Positions 25,767-37,500 of a stretch of 64,000 nt of DNA are shown in pieces. The DNA lies in NCBI RefSeq assembly GCF_009735585.1, contig NZ_VJVW01000006.1:1-64000 (forward strand), written 5' to 3'. Source of the DNA: Christiangramia aestuarii (GTDB lineage: Bacteria > Bacteroidota > Bacteroidia > Flavobacteriales > Flavobacteriaceae). Each line of letters opens with the position of its first letter. The first letter of the stretch is position 1. The notes below the pieces were generated by a model. The model was not told where the DNA came from and searched no databases. It saw only the letters and a list, made by a program, of their open reading frames with translations. The position numbers and the translations under genes are program-made.

Positions 25767-28042
25767 TATTTACTGTAATTTAATTTTACTGTTTGCAGCT
25801 CCTCTGAGTTTCCTCCAACCATAAGGTCGAAAGCACCCGGTTCTGCTTCCCATTTTCCGGCAGCAGTATAGAATTCGAGCATCTTCTCATCTATTTTGAA
25901 GTTTACCTCTTTGGTTTCCCCAGGTTCAAGTTCCACCATTTTAAATCCTTTAAGCTCCTTGATTGGTCTGGCAATACTTGCTACAAGGTCATGAAGGTAT
26001 AACTGAACAACTTCCTTACCCTTTACATCACCGGTATTGGTCACAGATACACTTAAAGTCACCTCTCCGCCCTGGTTCATTTCTGAAGAGGAAAGTTTCA
26101 CATCTCCGTATTCAAAAGTGGTATAACTAAGTCCATATCCAAATGGATACAAAGGACCATTCTCTATATCGGTATAATGCGAATAGGTCACATGCTGGTC
26201 GTTAGAAGGCCTTCCCGTATTCATCCTATTATAATACAAAGGCTCCTGACCTACAGCTCTCGGGAAAGAAACCGGTAGTTTTCCAGACGGGTTATATTTC
26301 CCGGTAAGCACATCGGCTATGGCGTTTCCGCTTTCTGTTCCCAGCTGCCAGGCTTCCACGATCGCCGGAATATTTCCTGCAGACCAGTTGATCTCCATTG
26401 GGCGCCCGTTCATAAGAACCAGTACGATATTCTTGTTCACCTTATATACTTCCTTCAATAGTTCCTTCTGAAGTCCTGCCATGCCAATATTTGCCTGACT
26501 ACGTCCTTCTCCAGACTGGAATGCATCTTCTCCCAGTACCATGATCACCATTTCAGCATCCTTAGCTTTAGCTACGGCGTCTGGAATACCAGACCTGTCG
26601 GTTTCATTGATCTTTAAAGGAAACAGGAAGCTACGCTCACCTTCACCCAGGGTCACTCCCTTGGCATAAGTGATCTCAGCATCGAGGTTGGCGTTTTTCA
26701 AACCCTCCAGAACTGAAACTGCTGAATTAGCCTCTCCCTGTGCTCTCCAGTTCCCTATTGGGGTGTCTTTATCGTCTGCAAGTGGCCCGATGACCGCAAT
26801 CTTCTTTACTGAATTTTTTAAAGGAAGCATGTTGGTCTCGTTCTTTAAGAGAACGATTGATTTTTTAGCGATATCCCTGGCGATCTCGCGATGCTCCTGG
26901 TAAGGAACCTTAGCTGCGAAATCTTCATTGATGTATCTGTACGGATCTTCAAAAAGTCCTAATTTGAACTTTACTCGCAAGATCCTTCTTACTGCCTGGT
27001 CTATCAAGGCTTCATCGATCTTTCCTTCTTCCACAAGTTTTTCAAGACCGGCTTCGTAAGCGCCGCCTTCCATATCCATGTCGCTTCCGGCTTTCACCGC
27101 GATCTCTGCTGCATGCACCTTATCCCTGGCAAAACCATGCGGGATCATCTCGGCTATAGAACCCCAGTCTGAAACCACGAATCCCTGCCAGTCCCATTCA
27201 CTTTTCAGTATCTCTCTTTGCAAGCTTTCGCTTCCCGTCGCGGGAATACCATCAATGGTATTGAAAGAGTTCATAAAAGTGGCCACACCGGCATCGGCGG
27301 CAGCCTTAAATGGAGGCAAAACGATATTATGAAGTTCGTTCTTGCCAATGTTTACCGCATTATAGTCCTTCCCACCTTCAGCCAGACCATAACCGGCAAA
27401 GTGCTTTGCGGTAGCGGCAATGGTCTTAGGGTCTGATAGGTCCTCACCCTGGTAACCCTCTACTTTTGCCACAGCAATTTGAGAAGTTAGATAAGGATCT
27501 TCGCCAGAGCCTTCCATTATTCTTCCCCAGCGTGCATCCCTGGAAATATCAATCATAGGTGAAAAGGTCCAGTTCACCCCTTCAGCCACAGATTCAAGTG
27601 CTGCGATCCTGGCAGATTCCCTGGCAGCATCCACATCCCAACTGGCAGTTTCTCCCAGTGGCACCGGGAATATGGTCTTATATCCATGGATCACATCATA
27701 GCCAAAAATTAATGGGATCTTGATACGGGAGTTTTCCATATTCATACGCTGTGCCTTTTCTGTAGCCTCTACAGAAAGAACGTTCAGCATAGAACCAACC
27801 AGTCCTTTTTTCAGGCGGTCTTCTTTTTCCTTATTTCCTACTTCAGAAGCCGGACCAGTAAGATCCCAACTTCCGTTATACTGGATCATCTGCCCTACCT
27901 TTTCCTCTAAGGTCATCAGGTTCAGAACCGAATCTACCTTAGTTTCTACATCCTCTACCGAGCTCTTGATTCCAGAAGACTGAGAATATGCTCCCATGGC
28001 CCCGAAAAAGAGGGATGAGATTATTAATAAATATTTTTTCAT
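25766..28042 (-). CDS. GH3 beta-glucosidase
   Basis: A 758-residue enzyme with signal peptide (cleaved near GAYSQ). It has the GH3 N-terminal barrel, with the KHFAGYG motif (K213, H214) and nucleophile D292 in QGFVVSDWGS. The GH3 C-terminal alpha/beta domain and a fibronectin-like domain (KGKEVVQLYLHDL) follow. In a laminarin PUL it would release glucose from oligosaccharides in the periplasm. It is separated from the next upstream gene by 227 bp with no clear promoter. Confidence 0.94.
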   Translation of the reverse strand: MKKYLLIISSLFFGAMGAYSQSSGIKSSVEDVETKVDSVLNLMTLEEKVGQMIQYNGSWDLTGPASEVGNKEKEDRLKKGLVGSMLNVLSVEATEKAQRMNMENSRIKIPLIFGYDVIHGYKTIFPVPLGETASWDVDAARESARIAALESVAEGVNWTFSPMIDISRDARWGRIMEGSGEDPYLTSQIAVAKVEGYQGEDLSDPKTIAATAKHFAGYGLAEGGKDYNAVNIGKNELHNIVLPPFKAAADAGVATFMNSFNTIDGIPATGSESLQREILKSEWDWQGFVVSDWGSIAEMIPHGFARDKVHAAEIAVKAGSDMDMEGGAYEAGLEKLVEEGKIDEALIDQAVRRILRVKFKLGLFEDPYRYINEDFAAKVPYQEHREIARDIAKKSIVLLKNETNMLPLKNSVKKIAVIGPLADDKDTPIGNWRAQGEANSAVSVLEGLKNANLDAEITYAKGVTLGEGERSFLFPLKINETDRSGIPDAVAKAKDAEMVIMVLGEDAFQSGEGRSQANIGMAGLQKELLKEVYKVNKNIVLVLMNGRPMEINWSAGNIPAIVEAWQLGTESGNAIADVLTGKYNPSGKLPVSFPRAVGQEPLYYNRMNTGRPSNDQHVTYSHYTDIENGPLYPFGYGLSYTTFEYGDVKLSSSEMNQGGEVTLSVSVTNTGDVKGKEVVQLYLHDLVASIARPIKELKGFKMVELEPGETKEVNFKIDEKMLEFYTAAGKWEAEPGAFDLMVGGNSEELQTVKLNYSK

Positions 28043-28269
28043 GATCTTAAAATTAGATTATGGAGGAAAATATATTTTCCCGTTTTATTTTTGAATGGAT
28101 CTGCAAAATCCAGTAGTGATTCCAGTTCTGGTTTTAATGGCTATCCTCTGCCATATCCGGCACTGAAATACTTTTAAAATTTATTCCCGAAAACCTAAAA
28201 TCCCTTAGAATAATTAGCAATGCTCTAAAACGAATTTCTTAGAAAATACCTGTCTATAGATTTCTCAGT

Positions 28270-29136
28270 TTATTTTTTAATTAAAACCCAGTCGATAAGC
28301 ACTTCTGCTTTTCCTTCTTTAATAAGCTCGACAGTAGATGCCGGCAATCCGTTATAAGGTTTCTCAACTCCATTGGTTTTATAAGGATAGGCACCCCCTA
28401 AAGCCAGATTTAGAATAAGGTATTTTGGATTGTCAAATTTCCATTCCCCATAATTCTCAACCATAGGTTTAGTAACCCTATATATCAACCTGCCATCAAC
28501 TTTAAAATTAATTGCATCTGCCGTCCAGTCTACAGAATACACATGCCAGCTGGTCACGTCTTCACCTTCTGGAAAAAAGTATTTATTAACCAGTGGGGTC
28601 TCTCCGGAATATCCCGGGCCATGTAGGGCAACACCTATCCAGTCTGTCTCTCCTACATATTCCATGATATCTATTTCCCCGGTATCTGGCCAATCGCCTC
28701 CGCCAAGTGCCCAGAATGCGGGCCAAAAGCCGGAACCTTCAGGTAGTTTCATCCTGGCCATAGCCGTACCATAGGTGAACATCACTTTATCTCTTGTGTT
28801 TATTCTGCCTGATATGAAATCGAATTCATTTCCGCGGTATTTTATATAATTGGGGCTATAATGAGCTTTCAATACCAGAGCATTTTCCGCTCCCTTAGCA
28901 TCATCTCCCTTTACATTAAAAATAGTTGCGGTGGAATCCACATAGACCTGTTGCTCGTTATTTACCCAAAAGTCGGTTCCAACAACATTCCAGTTCTTTC
29001 TATCAAGTGAACTTCCTGAGAAATCATCAAAGAAAAGGGTGTCGCTTTCGGTTCTTGCAGGTGGGCCCTGAGCAAATAAGTTTCCGCTAAAAATTAAGGC
29101 AAGGGCAAAGAAGGATTTTAAAAATAAGTGCTTCAT
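28270..29136 (-). CDS. secreted GH16 glucanase, second copy
   Basis: A 288-residue GH16 enzyme. The start is placed at ATG 29136, giving MKHLFLKSFFALAL...FAQ as signal peptide; the longer frame from 29184 adds 16 residues before it. The catalytic motif is E154-I-D156-I-M-E159 (TGEIDIMEYVGE). Compared with the 25-kb copy it has different loops (ALHGPGYSGETPL), suggesting a different chain-length or branching preference. It lies between the GH16 lipoprotein and GH3 genes on the same strand. Confidence 0.9.
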   Translation of the reverse strand: MKHLFLKSFFALALIFSGNLFAQGPPARTESDTLFFDDFSGSSLDRKNWNVVGTDFWVNNEQQVYVDSTATIFNVKGDDAKGAENALVLKAHYSPNYIKYRGNEFDFISGRINTRDKVMFTYGTAMARMKLPEGSGFWPAFWALGGGDWPDTGEIDIMEYVGETDWIGVALHGPGYSGETPLVNKYFFPEGEDVTSWHVYSVDWTADAINFKVDGRLIYRVTKPMVENYGEWKFDNPKYLILNLALGGAYPYKTNGVEKPYNGLPASTVELIKEGKAEVLIDWVLIKK

Positions 29137-29275
29137 ATACATTATTTTAAAAGAATAATCGCCATGAAAAACCCGCGCCTCCAAGGCTATTATAAAACCA
29201 GTAAATTTTAAGTTTAAATTATAAATCCCGGAGCTCTAGAAGATACTCCGGGGATTTAAAGCCTAAACAAACAAT

Positions 29276-30913
29276 TTATTGGTAAACTCTTACGTAGTCC
29301 ACTTCCATAGATGATTCCTGGAAGTTTTCATCTATTTCACCTCCAAAAGTACCTCCCATGGCTACGTTGAGTATCAGGAAGAAATCCTTATTAAATGGAG
29401 ATTCTGGTGTATTAGCGTATGTATGATAAACTTCATCATCTACTAGAAAGACGATTCTTTCCGCCGACCATTCCATGGTATAAGTATGGAATTCTGAAGA
29501 AGGGTTTTCGATAGTTGTGGTATTTGTATCGGCATTGCCTCCAGAAGCTCCCGGATAATGAAGTGAACCGTGAATGATTCCAGGTTCATTCCCTTTATGC
29601 TCCATAATATCAATCTCACCAGTAGTAGGCCAGCCTACTTCATCGAAATTATTACCTAACATCCAGATTGCTGGCCAGGTTCCACCACCCTCAGGCAGTT
29701 TTGCTCTCACTTCAACTCTACCATAAGTAAACTCAAAATTATCCTGTGTGGTAATACGTGAAGAGGTGAATTCGAACCCACTTTCAGATTCTCTTCTGGC
29801 CGTGATTAGAAGATTTCCATCAACAATAGAAGTATTATCTTCTGTATAATATTGAGCTTCCTGATTACCCCAACCATTGTCTCCATTACCAATTTCGTAA
29901 TTCCAAACACTGGTATCTAAAGAAGTTTCATCATCGAAAGAAGTTTCCCAAAGAAGATCTTCAAATTCAGTTTGAAATTCTTCCGGTTCTTCGGTTCCAC
30001 CACCAGCTTCCTGCTGATCGTATGGTGTAGTTGTGAACTTAAGGTACCAGGCGAGGTCAGGGTTATTTCCCATTACCGCTCTTACATACATACTATTCTC
30101 ATCTATAGAAAGTATCTCGTAAGAACTGGTAGCTATATAGTAACTCATAAAACCTCCATCTGAAAAATCCATCTGGGTTCCCGTAGAAGCCTCTACTCCT
30201 GAAGTAGCAGGAGATAAAGCAACATTCTTTTCACCGCCAAAGTCAACTTCTATACACTGGTCTCCACTACCTGTAGGACCTCCGAATTCACCAACGAAAT
30301 CTGCATTGAAGAAGGTTCTTCCGTTATTATTATACTCATAGGTGAAATTGTTTTCTCCCGTAGTGCTAAAGGTCAATTCATCTGTATAAAAGCATGAGCT
30401 GGCGTCTGCACCGGCTTTTTCAAAAGGAGCTGCAGTGTAGTAAGAAGGATTATTAAAGTTATCTCCAAAAGTTGGTCCAACTCCTAAATGACCAGGCTCC
30501 GAAGCCGCCACATACCAGGTCTTAGAACTTCCCCCGGTAAGGTAATCTTTAGTTTCGGGATCTGAAAAGTCACTCTCAACTTCAATTTCTACAGATTTAG
30601 AGCTACTAATTCCTCCTTTACCGAAAGCAACAACCGTAACCAGGTAAGTATTTAATCCATTCCTGCTAAATCTTTTAGTAATTTTTCCGTCCAAAGAAGT
30701 ACCTGTGGTACCGTCTCCAAAATTGAACTGGTAAGTAAAAGCATTATCTGCAGAAACGTCGAAATGTACAATCCCCGATCCGTCTGTACTGATATCGGCG
30801 TTCACCGTTATATTAGACGGGACTGCCATATCCTGCAGTTCCAGATCATCTTCCTGGCAGCTTACTGCCAGGATACTGATGATCAAAAAATTAATTATTC
30901 TTAAATATTTCAT
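29276..30913 (-). CDS. GH16 surface lipoprotein with PKD domain
   Basis: A 545-residue lipoprotein: lipobox ILAVSC with Cys19 followed by EDD, which in Flavobacteria suits surface export. A PKD domain covers about 32-113 (FNFGDGTTGT). A central beta domain of about 120-300 begins with SSKTWYVAASEPGHLG, as in other PUL lipoproteins. The C-terminal GH16 domain (about 318-545) has E433-I-D435-I-M-E438 (TGEIDIMEHKG). It probably starts laminarin cleavage on the cell surface next to SusD and the glycan-binding protein. Confidence 0.92.
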   Translation of the reverse strand: MKYLRIINFLIISILAVSCQEDDLELQDMAVPSNITVNADISTDGSGIVHFDVSADNAFTYQFNFGDGTTGTSLDGKITKRFSRNGLNTYLVTVVAFGKGGISSSKSVEIEVESDFSDPETKDYLTGGSSKTWYVAASEPGHLGVGPTFGDNFNNPSYYTAAPFEKAGADASSCFYTDELTFSTTGENNFTYEYNNNGRTFFNADFVGEFGGPTGSGDQCIEVDFGGEKNVALSPATSGVEASTGTQMDFSDGGFMSYYIATSSYEILSIDENSMYVRAVMGNNPDLAWYLKFTTTPYDQQEAGGGTEEPEEFQTEFEDLLWETSFDDETSLDTSVWNYEIGNGDNGWGNQEAQYYTEDNTSIVDGNLLITARRESESGFEFTSSRITTQDNFEFTYGRVEVRAKLPEGGGTWPAIWMLGNNFDEVGWPTTGEIDIMEHKGNEPGIIHGSLHYPGASGGNADTNTTTIENPSSEFHTYTMEWSAERIVFLVDDEVYHTYANTPESPFNKDFFLILNVAMGGTFGGEIDENFQESSMEVDYVRVYQ

Positions 30914-30925
30914 AGTCTTTATTTT

Positions 30926-33052
30926 CTAGTTCTGCATCATATCATCAATGTAGAAAGTACCTGCAGTAGTCCCTGCGAAATCAAGGAATATTGAAACCTG
31001 GTCAAATTGACCATCTGGTACTATTGGCTGTCCGTTTTCTGGGTCACCATCTACATAACTTTTTCTCGCATTGTTAGCAAAATCGAAAGTAAGTTCTTCC
31101 CAACCGGTTCCGCCGTGATTCACTTCAACCTCAGCAGCTCTTTCCCCATTTACTCCGGTTTCCAGTTTATAAAGTACTGGATAAGCAGTTTCAGAATATA
31201 CCTTCAGAGTGATCGTTTTACCAGCTGAAAAATCGATCGCCTCATCAAAAGTAAAGGTCACAGCTTCGTACTGACCACCAGCATTGATTACTTCTCCTAC
31301 CATTCCATCAGAATCATTGATTCCAGATTGCTGAGGATTCGTAACAAGGTTGAAACCTATTCCTGAAGTTTCAAAATTATCTGCAGATTCGAAATCTTCA
31401 GAAAATAAAGAAACCACATCATCTCCTACTTTAAATATATCATCGATATAATAAGTTCCTGCAGCACTTCCCTCAAAAGCGAAGAATACCGAGAAAGATG
31501 CATATTCCCCGGTTGGAACAAATGGCTCCCCAACTCCCTGCGAACCATCAATATAACTCTTGGTAGCATTATTAAAATCAAAGGTTAGAGTTTCCCATCC
31601 AGAACCTGTATGAGTTGCACGAACTTCATTAGATCTCTCTCCGTTAACTCCTGTTTCAAGTTTAAATAGTACTGTATATTCCACATCTGACCATAGAGTA
31701 ACACTCATGGTTTTGTTATCTCCTGAGAAATCTATAGCCTCATCAAGATTGAAAGTAAGACCTTCGTACTGGCCACCGTCTTTGGTGAAAGCTCCTACAT
31801 TGCTAGCAGCAGGATTATCTCCTGAAGTATCCGGATTTGCTACCACCTCGAAAGTACCTCCAAAAGGTGAAATCATTCCCTCGGTATAAGCTGCAAAATT
31901 ATCGAAGGTAACCGGAAGTTTGAATGGGATTCCAGGATCCTGCTCGATATCATCAAGATAGAATGTTCCAGCTGCAGTACCAGGTCCGTCAATAAAGATC
32001 ACCATTGTTGAATACTGTCCGGTAGGAACGAATGGCTCTCCGGCTCCCTGTGTACCATCTATATAACTCTTAACAGCATCTGTAGCAAAGTTAAAAGTAA
32101 GTTCTTCCCATCCGGTTCCACCGTGATTAGCAGAAACTTCTGTTTGTCTCTCACCATTTACACCACCTTCAAATTTCAACAATACTGGCAAAGCAACATC
32201 AGACCAAACTTTCATGGAAATAGTCTTTGCACTTCCACTGAAGTCTACTGGCTCACCTAAAGTATAGGCAATTCCTTCCCAATTGGCTCCGGAATTTGTT
32301 ACTGCAGCAACATTAGAATCTGAAGTATTTGCTCCAGAAGCATCGGGATTACTTACTACTTCATAGCTAGTCCCCCCAAAAGTACCAGCAGCGTAGCTTA
32401 CAGTTCCAACATCAAAAGTGATTGGAAGTTTTAAAGGATCTGTAGCTTCTGGTACGATAATAATCTCGTCTTCTTCAGCCGTAGCAGCTCCGGCACCCCT
32501 GGCAACCACGGTTAATTCATAAACTCCTGGCTCATAAGTATGCTCAACACTTCCGCCTGGCATCAATTGCGTAGGCTCTTCTTCGTCTACATCTCCAAAA
32601 TAAACATCAAATACAGTAGCATTATCTGCCGTCGCTGAAACTGTAATAGTCTTAGGATTATTGGCAGGCTGATCTACATTGATCATCAAATTCTCTGGAG
32701 CTTTAAAGGAGATATTCAACATCTGGTTATATTCACTTGTCAAACCAGTTGAACCTACCGCTACTACTTTTACCAGGTATTCCCCTTCGTCATACACTGT
32801 GGTTACAGATTCACCTGCGGCTAATTCTGTGGACTCCCCATTCCCAAGGTCTACCTGGAAAACCTGCGCCCCATCACCACTAGGTGTGACAGTAACCGTT
32901 CCGGTATCATCCTGAGACACATCAAATACTGCAGTTACATTCTCAGGAGCAGAAACATCCTGGAAGGCATAGTTCGTAATTTCATCATCCTCGCATCCAG
33001 TAAAAAGAAGAAGCGAGATGGTAAGCATTGCTAAGATTTTGAATATTTTCAT
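30926..33052 (-). CDS. surface glycan-binding lipoprotein with three tandem CBM-like repeats
   Basis: A 708-residue lipoprotein (lipobox LLFTGC, Cys20, then EDDE). Two PKD-like domains lie at about 33-113 and 118-200. Three homologous modules of about 165-170 residues follow, marked by GVNGER at 297, 468 and 633 and by W-E-x-L-T-F and AGT-YY/FY-DDI. These end-to-end modules look like carbohydrate-binding domains. Placed right after SusD, in the SusE/SGBP position, it should capture polysaccharide for SusCD. Three modules suggest multivalent binding to a long chain. No catalytic motif is seen. Confidence 0.85.
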   Translation of the reverse strand: MKIFKILAMLTISLLLFTGCEDDEITNYAFQDVSAPENVTAVFDVSQDDTGTVTVTPSGDGAQVFQVDLGNGESTELAAGESVTTVYDEGEYLVKVVAVGSTGLTSEYNQMLNISFKAPENLMINVDQPANNPKTITVSATADNATVFDVYFGDVDEEEPTQLMPGGSVEHTYEPGVYELTVVARGAGAATAEEDEIIIVPEATDPLKLPITFDVGTVSYAAGTFGGTSYEVVSNPDASGANTSDSNVAAVTNSGANWEGIAYTLGEPVDFSGSAKTISMKVWSDVALPVLLKFEGGVNGERQTEVSANHGGTGWEELTFNFATDAVKSYIDGTQGAGEPFVPTGQYSTMVIFIDGPGTAAGTFYLDDIEQDPGIPFKLPVTFDNFAAYTEGMISPFGGTFEVVANPDTSGDNPAASNVGAFTKDGGQYEGLTFNLDEAIDFSGDNKTMSVTLWSDVEYTVLFKLETGVNGERSNEVRATHTGSGWETLTFDFNNATKSYIDGSQGVGEPFVPTGEYASFSVFFAFEGSAAGTYYIDDIFKVGDDVVSLFSEDFESADNFETSGIGFNLVTNPQQSGINDSDGMVGEVINAGGQYEAVTFTFDEAIDFSAGKTITLKVYSETAYPVLYKLETGVNGERAAEVEVNHGGTGWEELTFDFANNARKSYVDGDPENGQPIVPDGQFDQVSIFLDFAGTTAGTFYIDDMMQN

Positions 33053-33073
33053 CTTTATTCGTTTTAGTATTTT

Positions 33074-34537
33074 TTAATAACCTGGATTTTGTTCCCAAAT
33101 ATTCCCTGCCAGTTCTATCTCGATAGCTGGAATAGGAAATAATTCATGCTTTCCTGTCTGGAAACCGTCAATTTCCTCGGCCGCTCTTCCTGTTCTTACC
33201 AGGTCGAAGAAACGATGTCCTTCTCCTACAAGTTCAAGTCTGCGATCTTCGTATATCTGATTTAATAAACTGCTTCCAGAAAGAGATACCTCTTCCAAAC
33301 CTGCTCTTTCTCTAACTCTATTAAGATACTGTCTGGCTTTTTCCTCGTCTGAGGAAGCTTTTTTATAATTAGCCTCAGCAGCCATTAAAAGTACATCTGC
33401 AAGCCTAATTGCTCTATAATTATTCGGATTGGTAAGGTTAGCATCACCTGTATTAAGGTCACCCTGTCTGGCAATATATTTTCTATTATAATAGCCAGTG
33501 TGCTCATATCCTTCAGCATAAGTCGCACCAGTTTCAGCCGCCCATGCTTCGATATCAAGAATAGCTACATCTTTTCTAATATCGTCCTCGGTAAAAACGT
33601 CTACCACTTCCTGAACCGGAACATTAAAACTGAATCCAGATTCGAAAACCGGACCTGAGTAATTTCTGATCCCGTTAAATCCTACGGCAACATTACCTTC
33701 AGAACACTGAAGACAACCAAAACCTGCACCTTCTTTATCTGTATACTGTACTTCAAAAATAGATTCAGAATTATTCTCTCCTTCCGGCTCAAAAATGCTG
33801 TTATAATCCTCTACAAGGGAGTAAGGACCATTGATAACAGGTTCGAAGGCCGTAGCCGCTTCAGCAAATTTATTCTGATACAAATATGCTTTTCCCAGTA
33901 AAGCCTGGGCAGCACCAGAAGTTATTCTTCCTTCCTGAGCCTGGGTTGCAGGCAGATTAGCCGAAGCAAAAATCAGATCTTCTTCTATCAAAGCATAAAC
34001 TTCAGATTTAGGAGTCCTTGGAATATTGAATTGTTCACCAAACTGTATACGTCTATCTACGGCTAATGGCACGTCACCGAACCATTTCACAAGTTCAAAA
34101 TAATAATAGGCTCTTAAAAATCTCGCCTGAGCAATGATTTCATTCTTACCCTCAAAATCTATTTTATCCTGAAACTCAAGGATATAATTCGCTCGGTTAA
34201 CCCCAGCAAACATCCAGCTCCAGATATCCCTTAGCTGTTGATTCACAGGAGTGTGCTCCATGTCATCTATTTCCTGAATTCCAGGAACATCGGTAGCACT
34301 TTCTCCACCGGCAAGGGTATTGTCTGAAGCAATTTCCCCTAGCATCACGTTAAGATACGTAGACTGCAAAAGGTCATAAGCTCCAACCAGGGCCAGGTCG
34401 TATTCCTCGGGTGTGTTGAAATAGGTTTCAGAATTCTCATCTGGGCTATCCACATACACGAAGTCATCGCTACATCCAGATAATGCCAAAAACGCTATGG
34501 CAACTATCCATTTGATTGAATATAATTTCGTTTTCAT
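33074..34537 (-). CDS. SusD-like nutrient-binding lipoprotein
   Basis: A 487-residue lipoprotein (lipobox FLALSGC, Cys22, then SDD). It has the SusD/RagB pattern: TPR-like helices such as RFLRAYYYFELVKWFGDVPL and a C-terminal NYRAIRLADVLLMAAEANYK with DRRLELVGEGHRFFDLVR and FPIPAIEIELAGNIWEQNPGY. It forms the lid over the SusC barrel encoded 4 bp upstream and binds the oligosaccharide. Confidence 0.96.
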   Translation of the reverse strand: MKTKLYSIKWIVAIAFLALSGCSDDFVYVDSPDENSETYFNTPEEYDLALVGAYDLLQSTYLNVMLGEIASDNTLAGGESATDVPGIQEIDDMEHTPVNQQLRDIWSWMFAGVNRANYILEFQDKIDFEGKNEIIAQARFLRAYYYFELVKWFGDVPLAVDRRIQFGEQFNIPRTPKSEVYALIEEDLIFASANLPATQAQEGRITSGAAQALLGKAYLYQNKFAEAATAFEPVINGPYSLVEDYNSIFEPEGENNSESIFEVQYTDKEGAGFGCLQCSEGNVAVGFNGIRNYSGPVFESGFSFNVPVQEVVDVFTEDDIRKDVAILDIEAWAAETGATYAEGYEHTGYYNRKYIARQGDLNTGDANLTNPNNYRAIRLADVLLMAAEANYKKASSDEEKARQYLNRVRERAGLEEVSLSGSSLLNQIYEDRRLELVGEGHRFFDLVRTGRAAEEIDGFQTGKHELFPIPAIEIELAGNIWEQNPGY

Positions 34538-34541
34538 CTAA

Positions 34542-37500
34542 TTAAAATTTCATATTAATTCCTAACATATATACTCTAGGTACAGGATAGAATCCCTGAT
34601 CTATTCCCCCACCAATAGGCGCACCGCTAGATGCTGATGGATCGTATCCCTGATAATCTGTAAGGGTAAAAGCATTATTTACCGATGCATAAATCCTAAG
34701 TTTATCTACTCCTGTATTAGCAATGAGCTTTGAATCCAGAGAATATCCTAATTGTACATTTTGAAGCCTTAAATAAGAACCATCCTCTACATAGAAATCT
34801 GAGAATAAAATATTAGTGTTGGCTCCGGTGCTAACTCTTGGAAAGCTATTGGATGTTCCTTCACCTGTCCATCTTCCCAGGTAAGCATTTCTTTTATTTG
34901 TATTCGGCTGATTACGCTCATAATTACGTGCAATATCATTGCCTAAGGAAGCAAATGCATAAGCGTTAAAGTCGAAATTCTTATAATTGAACCCGAAATT
35001 AAGACCCATGGTGAAATCTGGTAATGGATTTCCAATATCAGTACGGTCATCTGAATCTATTATTCCATCACCGTTTTGGTCTACGAAACGAATGTCACCT
35101 GGGGCAGCATCTGGCTGGGCACTATTTGCCACTTCCTCAGAGTTTTGAAATAATCCATTCGTCTCCAATCCATAAAAGTACCCAAGTGGTTTACCAGCTT
35201 CCATTCTGGAAGGTGGCTCCAAACCAATTCCAAAGGAACCTCCTGTTAGAAAGCCATTATCACTATCAACAAATAATACTTCATTTTCCAAGGCGGTCAT
35301 ATTGTAGCTAATATTGAACTGGAAATCGTCATTTACAACCTGATTATAACCTATTGCAAATTCAAAACCTCTGTTTTCTACAATACCAGCATTCACGATT
35401 GGTGGCGCTGAGCCCGGAGCACCCGCTCCAAGAATTCCAGATACTTGTGGCGCTACTAATAAGTCTTCAGTTTTTCTCTTAAAGTAGTCCATGGTAATAT
35501 CTATCCTTGAATCCAGTAATCTCGCATCCAAACCAATATCCAGTGTTTTTTGTTTCTCCCAGCGAATTTCTGGGTTTGCTAAAGCGCCTGCTGCCTTACC
35601 AAAAACAAGTTCATTATCAAAAACATAGGTTCCTTCCCCATTTAATAAGGAAACAAAACCATAGGCATTTATCCTATCATTTCCAATAATACCGTAACTA
35701 CCACGTAGCTTTAGAAAACTAAGGAAATCTGAATCATTAAGGAAGTTTTCCTCAGTTACTACCCATCCTAAAGAGGCTGATGGGAACCATCCAAATTTGT
35801 TTTCCGGTCCAAAAGCAGTAGATCCATCTCGTCTAACCAGACCAGAAAACAAATATTTTCCTTTGTAATTGTATTGTAATCTTGAGAAGTAAGATAGCAA
35901 TCGGGAATCAAAAAAGTCTCCCCCATTTTGATAGGCATCTAACACCTCTGTAGCATCGTCTATGTTTGCATCACCATATTCATTGGTTGGCAAACCAAAA
36001 CCGGTTAAAGAAGAAAGTTCTCCCTGTGTTTTAAACACAGACATACCCAGAAGAAATTTAACATTATGATCTCCAAAACTGTCATCATAAGTTAAGAAAT
36101 TATCCCAGGTATAGTCACGGTAGATATCAAAATTCTCAGTTACGTTATTCCTAGTAATGTTAAATACCTTTCCAGATCCATAAAATACTTCAGGTAGGAA
36201 AGACTTCCCATCTACCTCTGAATAATTGAATTGAAATTGTGTTTTAGCAGTGAGTTTATCCCATAATGTATATTCAAGACCTCCTACACCACTTATTTTA
36301 TTAATCTCGGTATCATTGAAAGTATTTGCTATCTGTGCAACCGGGTTAATAACCTCATTACCCAGCCCTTCTGCCAGAGTGTAATCTCCATTCTCGTCGA
36401 ATACTCCAAGAATCGGATTAATATTTACGGCATTAAAAAGAACCGAACCTAATGCATTTTCTGCCAGGGTACTTCTGTTGCTATTTGTGTAAATACCTGA
36501 TAGATTTAATTTAAGATTGTCGATAATCTCTAAATTATAGCTCATTCTAGCGGTAAGACGGTCGTAAGTAGATTTTCCTTTACCTACGATACCATCCTGA
36601 TTAAAATAGCCAGCACCAAAGGAATATTTAGACTTTTCACCACCTCCAGAGACGTTAACGTTAACATCAGACATTGGTGCCGTAGAAAATACTTCATCCT
36701 GCCAGTCTGTACCCTCTCCAAGGTTTCGGAAATTAGTAAATGGAGGAGTATCACCTCCTGCAGCATAAGCTTCGTTTACTATAACGGCATATTCTGTGGC
36801 GTTTAAAACAGGTAATTTCCTTGAAGTTTCCTGGATTCCAGTATAAGCATCTAACTCTACTTTCAATTCGGTATTATAAGTACCCGATTTGGTAGTAATA
36901 AGGATTACACCATTGGCAGCTCGAACACCGTAAATACCAGCGGTTGCATCTTTAAGTACATTTATACTTTCAATGTCGTTAGGGTTAATTACACTAAGAT
37001 CCTCGATAACGTTACCGTCAACTAGAATCAAAGGGTTATTATTTCCGTTAGTACTAACACCCCTAATCGAAATGGTAGAAGCACTACCCGGTGAACCAGA
37101 AGTGGAAGTAATATTTACTCCGGGCACAGTACCCTGTAAGGCCTGTTCCACGCGAGCTGGATTAAGATCTTCAATCGTTTCAGATCCTACCACACTTACG
37201 GCTCCGGTAACTTCTTTTTTAGATTGGGTACCGTAACCAATCACTAATACTTCATCTAACGCTTCAGAATCTGTTCGAAGTGTTACATTAATTGTTTGCT
37301 GATCACCAACAGTGATCTCTTGGGTTTGAAAACCTACATAACTAAACTGGAGTACATCCCCCTTGGAGATATCATTAACTGTATAATTTCCATCAAAATC
37401 GGTAGTAGTACCTCTTGACTCATTTTTTACAATTACGTTTACCCCTAGTAAAGGCATTTCGTTCTCATCGGTAACTGTTCCGCTAACCGAAAACGATTGC

